Below, piece after piece: positions 27,182-37,060 of a stretch of 64,000 nucleotides of DNA. The notes beneath the pieces are model-generated. The model was not told where the DNA came from. It searched no databases and was given only the letters and a program-made list of their open reading frames with translations. Origin of the DNA: Enterobacter sp. RIT418 (GTDB lineage: Bacteria; Pseudomonadota; Gammaproteobacteria; Enterobacterales; Enterobacteriaceae); contig NZ_QBJD02000014.1 in NCBI RefSeq assembly GCF_003057745.1, forward strand, positions 62,001 to 126,000. The letters run 5' to 3'. Position numbers and translations under genes: made by a program. Numbering within the stretch: position 1 is the stretch's first letter; each line of letters starts with the position of its first letter.

Positions 27182-29278
27182 TTACGCCAGCGTCCCCACG
27201 ATGGTTAAATCGCTTTCGTCCGGCACTTCGTTATAGGAAAGCACGTGCAGGTTGCTGGCAAACAGCCTGGCGTAGCGTGAAATCAGCGGCCGCAGCTGCG
27301 GCGTCACCAGCAGCAGCGGCGGCATTCCCTTCGCCTTCATCTGCTCCTGAATCACCGGCATGGTGTTCTGCAATTGCGTCAGTATGTTCGGATCGACGGC
27401 AAAGCTGTCCAGCGCCACTTTACCCGCCTGCTGCGCCTGGTTTAGCGCCCCAAGCAGGATATTTTCCAGCGCGTTATCGATGGTGTAGGCCGACAGCTTC
27501 TGGCGGTCGCCGTTAATGGCGTGAATGATCGCCCGGCGCAACGCATAGCGAACGTCTGAAGTCAGCAGGAGCGGGTCTTTGGTCACCGCCGAGCTCTCAA
27601 GCAGCGTCGAGGCGATGGTCACAATATCCTTCAGCGAAACCTGCTCCAGCAGCAGCTGGCGATAGACGCGAAGCAGCACGCTAAAGTTGAGCGCATTAGC
27701 GAGATCGTCCGCCAGCTTCGGCGCCTGCTGCGCCAGGCGCGCGTGCAGGTGCGTGATGTCGTCATAGTTAAACAGGTCCGGCAAATGCTCACGCGCGACC
27801 TTATTGACGTGCGTCGCCACCACGCTGGCACAATCCACCACCTGATAGCCATAGTTCAGCGCCGTTGCTTTCTGCTCGGGGTCGATCCAGACGATCGCCA
27901 TTCCGTAGGCCGGATCGGTATCCAGCACGCCGTCAATTTCGCCGTACAATTCCGCCCCCGGGATCGCCATCAGCTTTTCGGCATACACTTCGCCCATCGC
28001 GGTACGGATGCCGTTGATGTAAATCGCGTACTGGGCGGGCTTCAGGCGGAAGTTCTCGCGCACGCGGATCTCGGGCAGCAGCACGCCGCACTGTTCGGAT
28101 ACCACCTGGCGAACGCCGCGTATGCGCTGGGAGAGCGGGCTGCCTTTCGCGGTGTCGATCAGCGATACCAGCTTATAGCCGAGGTTCAGGCCAATCGGCT
28201 CGACCAGCGGAATACTCTCCCAGCCGATGGTTGGCGTGGCGTCGGTGGCGAGCGCTTCGCTGATGGCGTCGTAATCGGCCTCCTTGCTGGCGGGCGCAAC
28301 GACTTTGCTCTGCCGCCAGGCGGCAAACAGCAGCAGTCCGGTGAAGCAGAGGAAGGCGATGTGCGGCATGCCGGGCACAATCGCCAGCACGAACATGACG
28401 AACGCGGCGGTATACAGCACTTTCGGCTTCGCCAGCAGCTGCGCCTTGATTTCATCGCTTACGTCGTCGCCGTCGCTAACGCGCGTGACGATAATCGCCG
28501 CCGCGGTGGCCAGCAGCAGGGAAGGGATTTGCGCCGCCAGGCCGTCACCGATGGTCAGCAGAACGTACTGCTGGAAGGCGTGGCTGGCATCGAGATCGTA
28601 TTTGAAAATCCCGATGCAAATCCCGCCGATGACGTTGATGACCAGCACCATGATCCCGGCGATGGCGTCCCCGCGCACAAACTTCGACGCCCCGTCCATC
28701 GCGCCGTAGAAGTCGGCCTCTTTCGCCACCTCTTTACGGCGATCCCGCGCCTGGTTCTGGTTTATCAGCCCGGCGTTCAGATCCGCGTCGATCGCCATCT
28801 GTTTGCCCGGCAGGGCGTCCAGCGTAAAGCGCGCCGACACTTCTGAAATACGCTCCGCCCCTTTGGTCACCACCACGAAGTTGATGATCATCAGGATGAT
28901 AAAGACCACGAAGCCGACGACGAAATCGCCGCCGATCACCACCTGACCAAAGGCTTCGATAACCTTACCGGCCGCCCCTTCGCCCTCGTGGCCGTGGAGC
29001 AGCACCACGCGGGTGGAGGCCACGTTCAGGGTCAATCGCATCAGGGTGGTGATCAGCAGCAGCGTCGGGAAGACGGCAAAGTCCAGCGGGCGCTGCATGT
29101 TGACCGCCACCAGCAGCACCACCACCGCCAGCGCGATGTTGAAGGTGAATAAGATATCCAGCATCAGCGGCGACAACGGCAGCATCACCATTGCCAGAAC
29201 GCTAAGCAGGAGTATCGGAACGCCTACGCGTCCGTTGCGGAGTATGGCAAGCGTCTGCTGTAACTTACTGTTCGCCAT
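27182..29278 (-). CDS. flhA: LfhA/FlhA, Flag-2 flagellar export gate protein
   Basis: 698-residue integral inner-membrane component of the flagellar type III export gate. The N-terminal half has about eight membrane helices. The FHIPEP-family signature lies in RISEVSARFTLDALPGKQMA with the following NAGLINQNQARDRR. The C-terminal half is the cytosolic ring domain that binds chaperones and substrates. It is last of the operon fliM-N-P-Q-R-flhB-flhA and overlaps the flhB end by 14 nt. Gene order and the LafK-type activator next door place it in a lateral (Flag-2) system, not the primary FlhDC-controlled one. In E. coli K-12 only a remnant of this gene (fhiA) survives. Confidence 0.95.
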   Translation of the reverse strand: MANSKLQQTLAILRNGRVGVPILLLSVLAMVMLPLSPLMLDILFTFNIALAVVVLLVAVNMQRPLDFAVFPTLLLITTLMRLTLNVASTRVVLLHGHEGEGAAGKVIEAFGQVVIGGDFVVGFVVFIILMIINFVVVTKGAERISEVSARFTLDALPGKQMAIDADLNAGLINQNQARDRRKEVAKEADFYGAMDGASKFVRGDAIAGIMVLVINVIGGICIGIFKYDLDASHAFQQYVLLTIGDGLAAQIPSLLLATAAAIIVTRVSDGDDVSDEIKAQLLAKPKVLYTAAFVMFVLAIVPGMPHIAFLCFTGLLLFAAWRQSKVVAPASKEADYDAISEALATDATPTIGWESIPLVEPIGLNLGYKLVSLIDTAKGSPLSQRIRGVRQVVSEQCGVLLPEIRVRENFRLKPAQYAIYINGIRTAMGEVYAEKLMAIPGAELYGEIDGVLDTDPAYGMAIVWIDPEQKATALNYGYQVVDCASVVATHVNKVAREHLPDLFNYDDITHLHARLAQQAPKLADDLANALNFSVLLRVYRQLLLEQVSLKDIVTIASTLLESSAVTKDPLLLTSDVRYALRRAIIHAINGDRQKLSAYTIDNALENILLGALNQAQQAGKVALDSFAVDPNILTQLQNTMPVIQEQMKAKGMPPLLLVTPQLRPLISRYARLFASNLHVLSYNEVPDESDLTIVGTLA

Positions 29279-30398
29279 CTGCTTTTAAGACCTCTTTTGG
29301 AATGTTTATCTGCCTGTTCAGGCGGGGTTTTTGTTCAAGCTGGCCGGTGCGCCAGGATTTAAGCTGCATGACGTAGGTCAGCACGTGCGCAATGGCGCGA
29401 AAAAGCTGCGCGGGGATTTGCTGGTTAACCCGCGTGGTGTGATAGACCGCGCGCGCCAGCGGCGGAAACTCTACGATTTCTATCTGGTGGGTGCGCGCCA
29501 CGTCGCGGATGTGCAGGGCAATATCGTCCATCCCTTTCGCCACGATGTAGGGCGCTTCGGCTTTTTTCGGGTCGTATTTCAGCGCCACCGCGTAGTGCGT
29601 CGGGTTGGTAATAATGACGTCCGCATCCGGTACGGTGCGGTTGATTTGCCCCATCGCCATCTGGCGCTGCAGCTGGCGAATACGCCCCTTAATCTGCGGG
29701 TTACCGTCGTTGTTCTTATGCTCTTCCTTAACCTCCTGCTTGGTCATGCGCATTTTTTTGGTGAACATAAATTTCGCCAGCGGCACGTCGAGCAGGGCAA
29801 AGATCACGATCACGGTGATGAAGTAGACCAGCACGTGGTGCAGGATGCCGAACCCCTGATGAATGGCCTGGTTCAGGTTTAGGCGCTGCAGGTGCAGCAG
29901 CGGGTTCAGCGAGCTGTGAACCATGCTGTAAAGCACCGCCAGAATAATGCCGCACTTGAGCATCATCTTGCCGACGTCCACGTAGTGGCTGCTGGAAAAC
30001 AGGCGCTTTGCGCCGCTAATCGGGCTGAGCTTTTTGAAGTCAGGCTTGAGCTTTGAAACGGTAAACATCCAGCCGCCGGGCACCAGGCTTGCCAGGATGC
30101 AGGCAACGGGGATCGGCACCAGCGTGCCGATAAAGCGGACGATCACCCACACGTTGAGCAGCAAGAACTGGCTTAGCGCCCCGTCGTCGTCGATGCGCCC
30201 GGCCATCATGCCGACCGCGTTAAACGACTCGCCGACCAGCTGCTTGTAGTAGGGGAAAAAGGTGCTCATGGTGATAAATGAGGCCAGCAGCCCCACCGCC
30301 ATGGTGAGGTCTTTCGAACGCGGCAGGTCCCCTTTTTCACGCGCCTTACGCAGCTTTTGCGCTGTGGGTTTTTCGCTTTTATCGCCGCCGCCGGACAT
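29265..30398 (-). CDS. flhB: LfhB/FlhB, export substrate-specificity switch
   Basis: 377 residues: four membrane helices in about 30-215 and a cytosolic domain whose self-cleaving NPTH motif is intact (Asn265-Pro-Thr-His268, in DVIITNPTHYAVAL). Cleavage there lets export switch from rod/hook to filament proteins. The N-terminus (GGGDKSEKPTAQKLRKAREKGDLPRSKDL) is typical. It overlaps the end of fliR by one base and starts the flhB-flhA pair of the operon. Confidence 0.95.
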   Translation of the reverse strand: MSGGGDKSEKPTAQKLRKAREKGDLPRSKDLTMAVGLLASFITMSTFFPYYKQLVGESFNAVGMMAGRIDDDGALSQFLLLNVWVIVRFIGTLVPIPVACILASLVPGGWMFTVSKLKPDFKKLSPISGAKRLFSSSHYVDVGKMMLKCGIILAVLYSMVHSSLNPLLHLQRLNLNQAIHQGFGILHHVLVYFITVIVIFALLDVPLAKFMFTKKMRMTKQEVKEEHKNNDGNPQIKGRIRQLQRQMAMGQINRTVPDADVIITNPTHYAVALKYDPKKAEAPYIVAKGMDDIALHIRDVARTHQIEIVEFPPLARAVYHTTRVNQQIPAQLFRAIAHVLTYVMQLKSWRTGQLEQKPRLNRQINIPKEVLKADGEQ

Positions 30399-31171
30399 CA
30401 GTGCGTCCTCACGGCTTCAAGCCTGGCCAGAATGTCGTTGGTCAGGTTGAGATAGTGGTCGGGAATATTGGTCATCATCATCGAAATACAGAGCAGGCCA
30501 AACAGCATGCTGATCGGAAAGCCCAGCGAGAACAGGTTGAGCGTGGGCGATACGCGGTTCAGCAGCCCAAAGCCGCCCTGGACGATCAGCATCACAAAGG
30601 TGGTGGGAAGGGCGATAAGCGTCGCCGACGACATAATCCAGCCCAGGCTCTGAACGATAAGCAGCAGCGTCGGCCTGTTGATCGCCTGGCCGATAGGCCA
30701 CCAGACGAAGCCCTTGTAGAGAATGGTTACCACCAGCAGGTGCCCGTCCATCACGAAAAACAGCAGGCCGCAGAAGGTGTAAATCATCTGCGAAATCACG
30801 GTGGTCGAACTGCCGTTCACCGGGTCGTTCATCATCGCCATGCCGAGGCCCATATTCATGGAAAGAATATGCCCGGCGGTTTGCAGGGCCACGAAAACCA
30901 GCTGCATCGCCATGCCAAACAGCATGCCCCACATCAGCTGTTCGCCCGTGAGCAGGATTGTGCGCATCGACATCAGTTCGGTAATCAGCACTTTTTCCGG
31001 CAGCATCGGCGTGATGATGACGGCGAGCGCGAGGGCGAGAACGGTTTTAATGCGTCGGCTAAAGGCGCGGTTGTCCAGCACCGGACAGAAGTGCAGAAAC
31101 GCGAGTACGCGAAAGAAGGGGAAGACCAACGCCAGCAGGGGGTTAATCAGCGTATGAATATCAATACCCAT
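30398..31171 (-). CDS. fliR: LfiR/FliR, export apparatus membrane protein
   Basis: 257-residue, highly hydrophobic protein with about six membrane helices. It is a FliR-family member of the FliPQR export pore (FLAFLHFCPVLDN-like start, LGLGMAMMNDPVNGSSTTVISQ). Sits between fliQ and flhB with a few bases spacing, in the usual order. Confidence 0.93.
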   Translation of the reverse strand: MGIDIHTLINPLLALVFPFFRVLAFLHFCPVLDNRAFSRRIKTVLALALAVIITPMLPEKVLITELMSMRTILLTGEQLMWGMLFGMAMQLVFVALQTAGHILSMNMGLGMAMMNDPVNGSSTTVISQMIYTFCGLLFFVMDGHLLVVTILYKGFVWWPIGQAINRPTLLLIVQSLGWIMSSATLIALPTTFVMLIVQGGFGLLNRVSPTLNLFSLGFPISMLFGLLCISMMMTNIPDHYLNLTNDILARLEAVRTH

Positions 31172-31177
31172 CGCCCG

Positions 31178-31450
31178 CTAGCCCACCAGCGCCGCCGCCT
31201 GCTGAAAAATATTGACGGTGAAATCCACCAGCTGGGTAAGCATCCATTTACCGCCAATAATCAGCACCGCCAGGGTCACCAGAAGGCGTGGCAGGAAGCT
31301 TAGCGTTTGTTCGTTAATTTGCGTGGTCGCCTGAAAAATACTGACGCACAGGCCGACGATCAGGCTCGGCACAATCGCCACGGCGGAGATAATCAGCACC
31401 AGCTTGATGCCGGTGGCCATGATGTCCCCGGCGATATCCATCGTCACCAT
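31178..31450 (-). CDS. fliQ: LfiQ/FliQ, export apparatus membrane protein
   Basis: 90 residues, the family's normal length, with two helices separated by a short loop (GIKLVLIISAVAIVPSLIVGL; LLVTLAVLIIGG) and the FliQ motif FQATTQINEQTLSFLPR. I chose the ATG at 31450, just after the fliP stop; the upstream extension only overlaps fliP. Confidence 0.95.
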   Translation of the reverse strand: MVTMDIAGDIMATGIKLVLIISAVAIVPSLIVGLCVSIFQATTQINEQTLSFLPRLLVTLAVLIIGGKWMLTQLVDFTVNIFQQAAALVG

Positions 31451-31452
31451 CG

Positions 31453-32205
31453 CTAAAGCCCCTGCACGCTGGAGGTGAGCGTACCGACAATCAGCGTCCA
31501 GCCGTCGCACAGCACGAACAGCATCAGCTTGAAGGGCAGCGACACGATCAGCGGCGACAGCATCATCATCCCCATCGCCATCAGGATGCTGGCAACAATC
31601 AGGTCAATGACCAGGAAGGGAATGTAGATCATAAAGCCAATCTGGAACGCGGTTTTCAGCTCGCTCAGGAGATAGGCCGGGGTCACGACCGTGAGGTCCT
31701 GCTCTTTCGGGTCGCCCGACACGCCGGCAATCGACATCATCTGCGACATCGCCTTATTGCTGGTCTGCGCCAGCATAAAGTGCTTCAACGGCACCTCCGC
31801 CTTGCCGAACGCCTGCTTCAGGGTGATTTCGTCATTCTGAAACGGCACGACGGCGTCCTGGTAGATCGTGGTCCACACCGGGCGCATCACCAGCAGCGTC
31901 AGGGCCAGCGCGATGCCGGTCAGGATCTTGTTCGGCGGGCTTTGCTGCAGCCCGAGCGCCTGGCGGAGGATCGCCAGCACGATGATGAACCGGGTGAAGC
32001 AGGTCATCATCATCAGCATCACCGGGAGCAGGCCCAGCAGCGTCATCAGGATCAGGATTTCAATTTTGACGTTGTAATCCTGGCCACCGTCCGTCGTCGC
32101 CGAGCTGAACAGCGTGATATCGCCGTTGGCCGCCAGCAGCTGCGGGGAAACGAGCAGCCCGCCCAGCAGCAGCCACGGCAGCGCGGCGCGAAGTGGTGCT
32201 CTCAT
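31453..32205 (-). CDS. fliP: LfiP/FliP, export apparatus membrane protein
   Basis: 250 residues with an N-terminal signal sequence (ALPWLLLGGLLVSPQLLAA) as usual for FliP. The family signatures MLMMMTCFTRFIIVLAILRQALGLQQSPPNKILTGIAL and FMIYIPFLVIDLIVASILMAMGM are present. It forms the core of the export pore with FliQ and FliR. Start overlaps the fliN end. Confidence 0.95.
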   Translation of the reverse strand: MRAPLRAALPWLLLGGLLVSPQLLAANGDITLFSSATTDGGQDYNVKIEILILMTLLGLLPVMLMMMTCFTRFIIVLAILRQALGLQQSPPNKILTGIALALTLLVMRPVWTTIYQDAVVPFQNDEITLKQAFGKAEVPLKHFMLAQTSNKAMSQMMSIAGVSGDPKEQDLTVVTPAYLLSELKTAFQIGFMIYIPFLVIDLIVASILMAMGMMMLSPLIVSLPFKLMLFVLCDGWTLIVGTLTSSVQGL

Positions 32206-32603
32206 CGGGTTAACTCGCCCAGCTCTTTGCTGTTGAACTCCAGAATGCGCAGGCCGTATTTGTCGTTAAGCACCACGGCTTCCGCCTTACCGAACAAAAT
32301 GCCGTTCACTTTAATATCCAGCGGCTCGCCCGCCATTTTGTCCAGCTCCACCACCGAGTCGTGGCCTACGGTCATCAGCTCGGCCAGCGACACCTCAACG
32401 GAGGCCACTTCCAGCGTCAGGGTGACGGGAATGCGGCTAAACAGCGCCATTTTGCGCAGGTCGTCGATGGCCGCCGGGGATTCAGGCTCGGCCTGAATAT
32501 CCATACGAATATTCCCCTCGACGGTCTCTTCCCGCGGCATGTCGCCGAGATTCAGGTCGCCAAAATCCAGGGACTGGCTCAGGTCTTGTTGCAGATCACT
32601 CAT
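32202..32603 (-). CDS. fliN: LfiN/FliN, C-ring switch protein
   Basis: 133 residues. The conserved C-terminal SpoA domain (about 50-130) reads RIPVTLTLEVASVEVSLAELMTVGHDSVVELDK, then GEPLDIKVNGILFGKAEAVVLNDKYGLRI. The N-terminal 45 residues are acidic and variable. Overlaps fliM by eight bases. Confidence 0.95.
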   Translation of the reverse strand: MSDLQQDLSQSLDFGDLNLGDMPREETVEGNIRMDIQAEPESPAAIDDLRKMALFSRIPVTLTLEVASVEVSLAELMTVGHDSVVELDKMAGEPLDIKVNGILFGKAEAVVLNDKYGLRILEFNSKELGELTR

Positions 32604-33477
32604 AATGCTTCTCGATGGTTCTGTCGTTTAATTCACAGAGGAATAACTTGCCGCTATCTTCAGCGATTTTGGCGTCAAAAATCTGTTCTTTACCGATATA
32701 TACCGGAACATTGCTATTAATATTGACCGGGATGATGTCTCCGGGCTGGATTTTGGCCAGCTGGGCCACGGTCAAATTGAGGCTGGCAACCTGGCCATTC
32801 AGCTTCAGCGGCAGGCCGTAAAACATCTTCTCAATCTGCGCCCGGGTAGGCGGCTGCTGGCGAGCCGATGCGTTATCTGCATCGGGCGAACGCAGTCGCG
32901 CCAGCATTCGGTCAACATGGGCGTTATCAAACAGCAGCGTGAAGCTGCCCTCGTCGTAGCCTTCCAGCGTAAACGTCACGCACCAGGACCACTGGTTGAT
33001 CACCGTGGTGTTATCGCTTTTAACGTCAAACTCTTCGCCGAAGATCTCTTTATCGATTAACAGCCGGGTCAGGTCCAGACCGATTTTATTTTTTAAGCGG
33101 TCTTCCGTTTTGGTCACGGGCTGATCGATATCCAGCGATTTATTGCGGCTCTCTTTTCCCAGTCCGTAATAATCGTGAAGAATTTGTAATAACAACGTTC
33201 GTTCAATATTAAAAGCAATCGAACCTAACGGTGTGGCAAATATTTGGGTGTTTTTATAATGTTTATCGATGGCATAGGTCATCGATTTTAGCGCCACGTT
33301 AACGCGCAGCTTTTTAAGAAAATAAATACTTAAGCGCGCGTCGAAAATATCAAAACTGTCGTTCATCATTTTCGGCAGTTTATGCCACGGACGCCCAAGC
33401 TTGCTCACGTCGAGTTTTACCATATCGGGGAGCGCCTGACGTTGGTAGATTCTGATTCTCTGAGGAGCTGCTGGCAT
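32596..33477 (-). CDS. fliM: LfiM/FliM, divergent C-ring protein
   Basis: 293 residues, shorter than enteric FliM (about 334). The C-terminal SpoA domain (about 215-290) includes LKLNGQVASLNLTVAQLAKIQPGDIIPV. The middle CheC-like region (about 40-200) is divergent. The usual N-terminal CheY-P-binding motif (LSQxEIDALL) is missing; the protein begins MPAAPQRIRIYQRQALPDMVKLD. GGAAGA precedes the start, and no longer frame restores the motif. It is the first gene of the export/C-ring operon and divergent from lafK. Confidence 0.88.
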   Translation of the reverse strand: MPAAPQRIRIYQRQALPDMVKLDVSKLGRPWHKLPKMMNDSFDIFDARLSIYFLKKLRVNVALKSMTYAIDKHYKNTQIFATPLGSIAFNIERTLLLQILHDYYGLGKESRNKSLDIDQPVTKTEDRLKNKIGLDLTRLLIDKEIFGEEFDVKSDNTTVINQWSWCVTFTLEGYDEGSFTLLFDNAHVDRMLARLRSPDADNASARQQPPTRAQIEKMFYGLPLKLNGQVASLNLTVAQLAKIQPGDIIPVNINSNVPVYIGKEQIFDAKIAEDSGKLFLCELNDRTIEKHYE

Positions 33478-33940
33478 AGGTCTTCCGGATCACACACGCC
33501 CTAAGCGTAAAATAGCTTATCGGCATAATAAATATTTAAGTTTCTGGTGACCGTGTCGCTTTATCAGTGAGTCGGTCTCTTTTCCTGTAAAGGCTGATTA
33601 CAGAGAGCCTTTATTAGGGATAGGCATTAGACGCTGATAGGCTTTCATAATCAAGATGCCTTTCATTATTAATTCGTTATTTCAGGCCAATTAATATGCA
33701 TTAATTGTTTCTGTAAGTGCATGATATTTATAGATTAAAGTTTTAATACCCATTAAAAACAAGACAATTCCTAACGGGGCGTTATACTGCGCGTCAGTCA
33801 TGAGTCTCCGGCGTTGAAAATACCGGATTAATTCATATTATCTCTATTCGAATACACGCCCTTAGCTATGTGCCATAAATGGCGCATAAGGCATGTATGC
33901 GCCCTGAGTTAACAATTAGCTTAAATGTTGGTGAGTTGTT
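33478..33940. other. AT-rich divergent regulatory region between fliM and lafK
   Basis: 463 bp without a supported gene, strongly A/T-rich compared with the flagellar genes. It must hold promoters for the export operon (minus) and lafK-fliE-J (plus). It contains the half-site cluster at 33867-33903. No -24/-12 site with correct spacing was found, fitting a sigma-70 promoter for the top-level activator. Confidence 0.5.
33867..33903. promoter_or_regulatory. Candidate operator upstream of lafK
   Basis: An imperfect inverted repeat, TATGTGCCAT-AA-ATGGCGCATA (9 of 10 pairs), followed by a third half-site TATGCGCC at 33896. It lies 40-75 bp before the lafK start. The regulator is unknown. Confidence 0.4.
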
Positions 33941-34972
<1,032 letters not shown>

Positions 34973-34993
34973 CGGGCGCCCGAGACTAACACC

Positions 34994-35368
34994 ATGGACA
35001 AAATTACCGCTATCGGCCTGCACGCCAGCCAGCAGGCGATGCTGGACAGAATGCGCAACGCCGCCGCCGTGGCCGCCTCAGGCTCAACCGGCAGCGCGGG
35101 GTTCATCGCGCCGGGCGCTTCCCTTTCCGGCGTCACCAGCGCGCGCGACCTCTCTTTTTCGCAGGTTCTGAACAACGCCATCGACAACGTCGACGCCTTG
35201 CAGCATTCCGCGGGGGCGAAGCAAAAGGCGATTGAGCTTGGGCAAAGCGACGATCTGGCCGGGGCGATGATTGAATCGCAAAAAGCCAGCGTCGCCTTCT
35301 CCGCCATGATGCAGGTCCGTAACAAGCTCACCACTGCGCTAGACGAAGTGATGAATACTCCGCTGTAA
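34994..35368 (+). CDS. fliE: LfiE/FliE, basal-body MS-ring/rod junction protein
   Basis: 124 residues. The C-terminal FliE domain reads FSQVLNNAIDNVDALQHSAGAKQKAIELGQSDDLAGAMIESQKASVAFSAMMQVRNKL, as in the family. It starts 21 nt after lafK and is followed closely by fliF. Confidence 0.93.
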   Translation: MDKITAIGLHASQQAMLDRMRNAAAVAASGSTGSAGFIAPGASLSGVTSARDLSFSQVLNNAIDNVDALQHSAGAKQKAIELGQSDDLAGAMIESQKASVAFSAMMQVRNKLTTALDEVMNTPL

Positions 35369-35377
35369 GGTTTTCCC

Positions 35378-37060
35378 GTGCTGACTAAGTTAAAAGAAAG
35401 ATTTTCTGCCTTACCCGTCCCGACCGGGCGCATTAAACCGCAGTGGCTGATGGCCGCGGGCGGCGTGGCGCTGGTTGCGGCAATCGTGTTTTCCCTGTGG
35501 CGCAGCAATCAGGGCTACGTGGCGCTGTACGGCAGCCAGGAAAAGCTGCCCGTCGCGCAGGTGGTTGAAGTGCTGGGGGCGGAATCTATCGCCTACCGCA
35601 TTAACCCCGACAACGGCCAGATTCTGATCCCGGAGGACAAGCTCCCGCGCGCGCGCATGGCGCTGGCGGCGAAAGGCATTACCGCCGTGATGCCGGACGG
35701 CTACGAGCTGATGGATAAAGAAGAGATGCTCGGCAGCAGCCAGTTTGTTCAGAACGTGCGCTACAAGCGCAGCCTGGAAGGCGAGCTGGCGCGCAGCATC
35801 ATGGCGCTGGATCCGGTTGAAAACGCGCGCGTGCATCTGGGGCTGAGCGAGTCCAGCTCGTTCGTGATGACCAACAAGCCGCAGAGCAGCGCGTCGGTGA
35901 TGCTGCAGCTGCGCTACGGCAAGCACCTGGACGAGCAGCAGGTGGCGGCGATCGTCCAGCTCGTGGCGGGCAGCGTGCCGGGCATGCAGCCCGCCAGCGT
36001 GCGCGTGGTGGACCAGGCCGGCACGCTGCTGTCGGAAAATGCCCAGCAGGGCGGCACCAGCATGGCGAGCATTCGCCAGAGCCGCGACGTCATCGACCGC
36101 ATCAAAAATGAAACCACCAACAACATCGCCGGGCTGCTCGCACCGCTGTTCGGCAGCGAGAACTTCCGCATCAGCGTGACGCCAACCGTCGACATGAGCA
36201 GCGTGGAAGAGACGCAGGAGCGTCTGGGCAAAGAGCCGCAGATCAGCGACGAAAATATCTCTCGCGAAAACACCACCAACGAGCTGGCGCTGGGGATACC
36301 CGGCTCGCTCAGCAACCGCCCGGTCAATCAGCCGACCGCCGTGACGCCGCCGATGGCAGCCAATCAGCAGACGGCGCAAACCCAGACGCAGACCAGCAAT
36401 CCCAGCTCCCTTTCGAACCGCAGCCAGGAGCAGCGCAAATACGCGTTTGACCGCGATATTCGCCACATCCGCCACCCCGGCTACAAGCTGGAAAAGCTGC
36501 GCGTGGCGGTGGCGCTCAACCAGGCGGCCGCGCCGCTTGCCAACATGACGCCGGAACAGCTCACCGCGCTAACGAAGCTGGTTGAGGATGCCGCAGGCAT
36601 TGAAAAAGCGCGCGGCGACTCCCTGACGCTGGACAGGCTGGCCTTTATCGACAGAACGCCGGACGGCCTCCCGGAGCTGAAATGGTGGCAGGACCCGAAC
36701 ATCCAGTACTGGGGGCAAAACGGCGGCATTGGCATGCTGATCCTGCTCACCCTGCTATTTGGCCTGCGCCCGCTGGCCCAGCGCTACGGGCGTCGTGAAC
36801 CGGCCGAGCGGGCGGCAATCGAGGGCGGTGCGCAGAGCGAGGCGATTGAGAACAGCATGGTCACCACGGAATCTGGCCTGACGGGGCTGCCGGGCCCGGC
36901 ATTCAACCAGGATACGGAACTGCCGCCGCAAAGCTCTGGCCTTGAAGCCAAGGTGGAGTACCTGCAGATGCTGGCGGAAAACGAAACTGAACGTATGGCA
37001 GAAGTCTTGAAACAATGGATCAACAGCAATGAGCGAACTGATAACAAGCAGCAGCAGTAA
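35378..37060 (+). CDS. fliF: LfiF/FliF, MS-ring protein
   Basis: 560 residues. The GTG start at 35378 follows fliE by nine bases, with AAGG upstream. Helix 1 lies at about 24-44. The periplasmic ring-building domains include YRINPDNGQILIPEDKLPRARMALAAKG, RYKRSLEGELARSIMALDPVENARVHLGL and FAFDRDIRHI-type motifs. Helix 2 is at about 445-465 (MLILLTLLFGLRPLA), then the C-terminal FliG-binding tail. The 3' end overlaps fliG by 32 bases. Confidence 0.95.
   Translation: MLTKLKERFSALPVPTGRIKPQWLMAAGGVALVAAIVFSLWRSNQGYVALYGSQEKLPVAQVVEVLGAESIAYRINPDNGQILIPEDKLPRARMALAAKGITAVMPDGYELMDKEEMLGSSQFVQNVRYKRSLEGELARSIMALDPVENARVHLGLSESSSFVMTNKPQSSASVMLQLRYGKHLDEQQVAAIVQLVAGSVPGMQPASVRVVDQAGTLLSENAQQGGTSMASIRQSRDVIDRIKNETTNNIAGLLAPLFGSENFRISVTPTVDMSSVEETQERLGKEPQISDENISRENTTNELALGIPGSLSNRPVNQPTAVTPPMAANQQTAQTQTQTSNPSSLSNRSQEQRKYAFDRDIRHIRHPGYKLEKLRVAVALNQAAAPLANMTPEQLTALTKLVEDAAGIEKARGDSLTLDRLAFIDRTPDGLPELKWWQDPNIQYWGQNGGIGMLILLTLLFGLRPLAQRYGRREPAERAAIEGGAQSEAIENSMVTTESGLTGLPGPAFNQDTELPPQSSGLEAKVEYLQMLAENETERMAEVLKQWINSNERTDNKQQQ

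Noticed and set aside
33517-33535. GCCGATAA (minus strand) upstream of fliM as a sigma-28 promoter
   Set aside because: The -10 octamer matches, but the TAAA element is only 10 bases away.
33871-33888. Sigma-54 site near TGGCAC/TGGCGC before lafK
   Set aside because: Neither strand has a GC at the right distance for -12.
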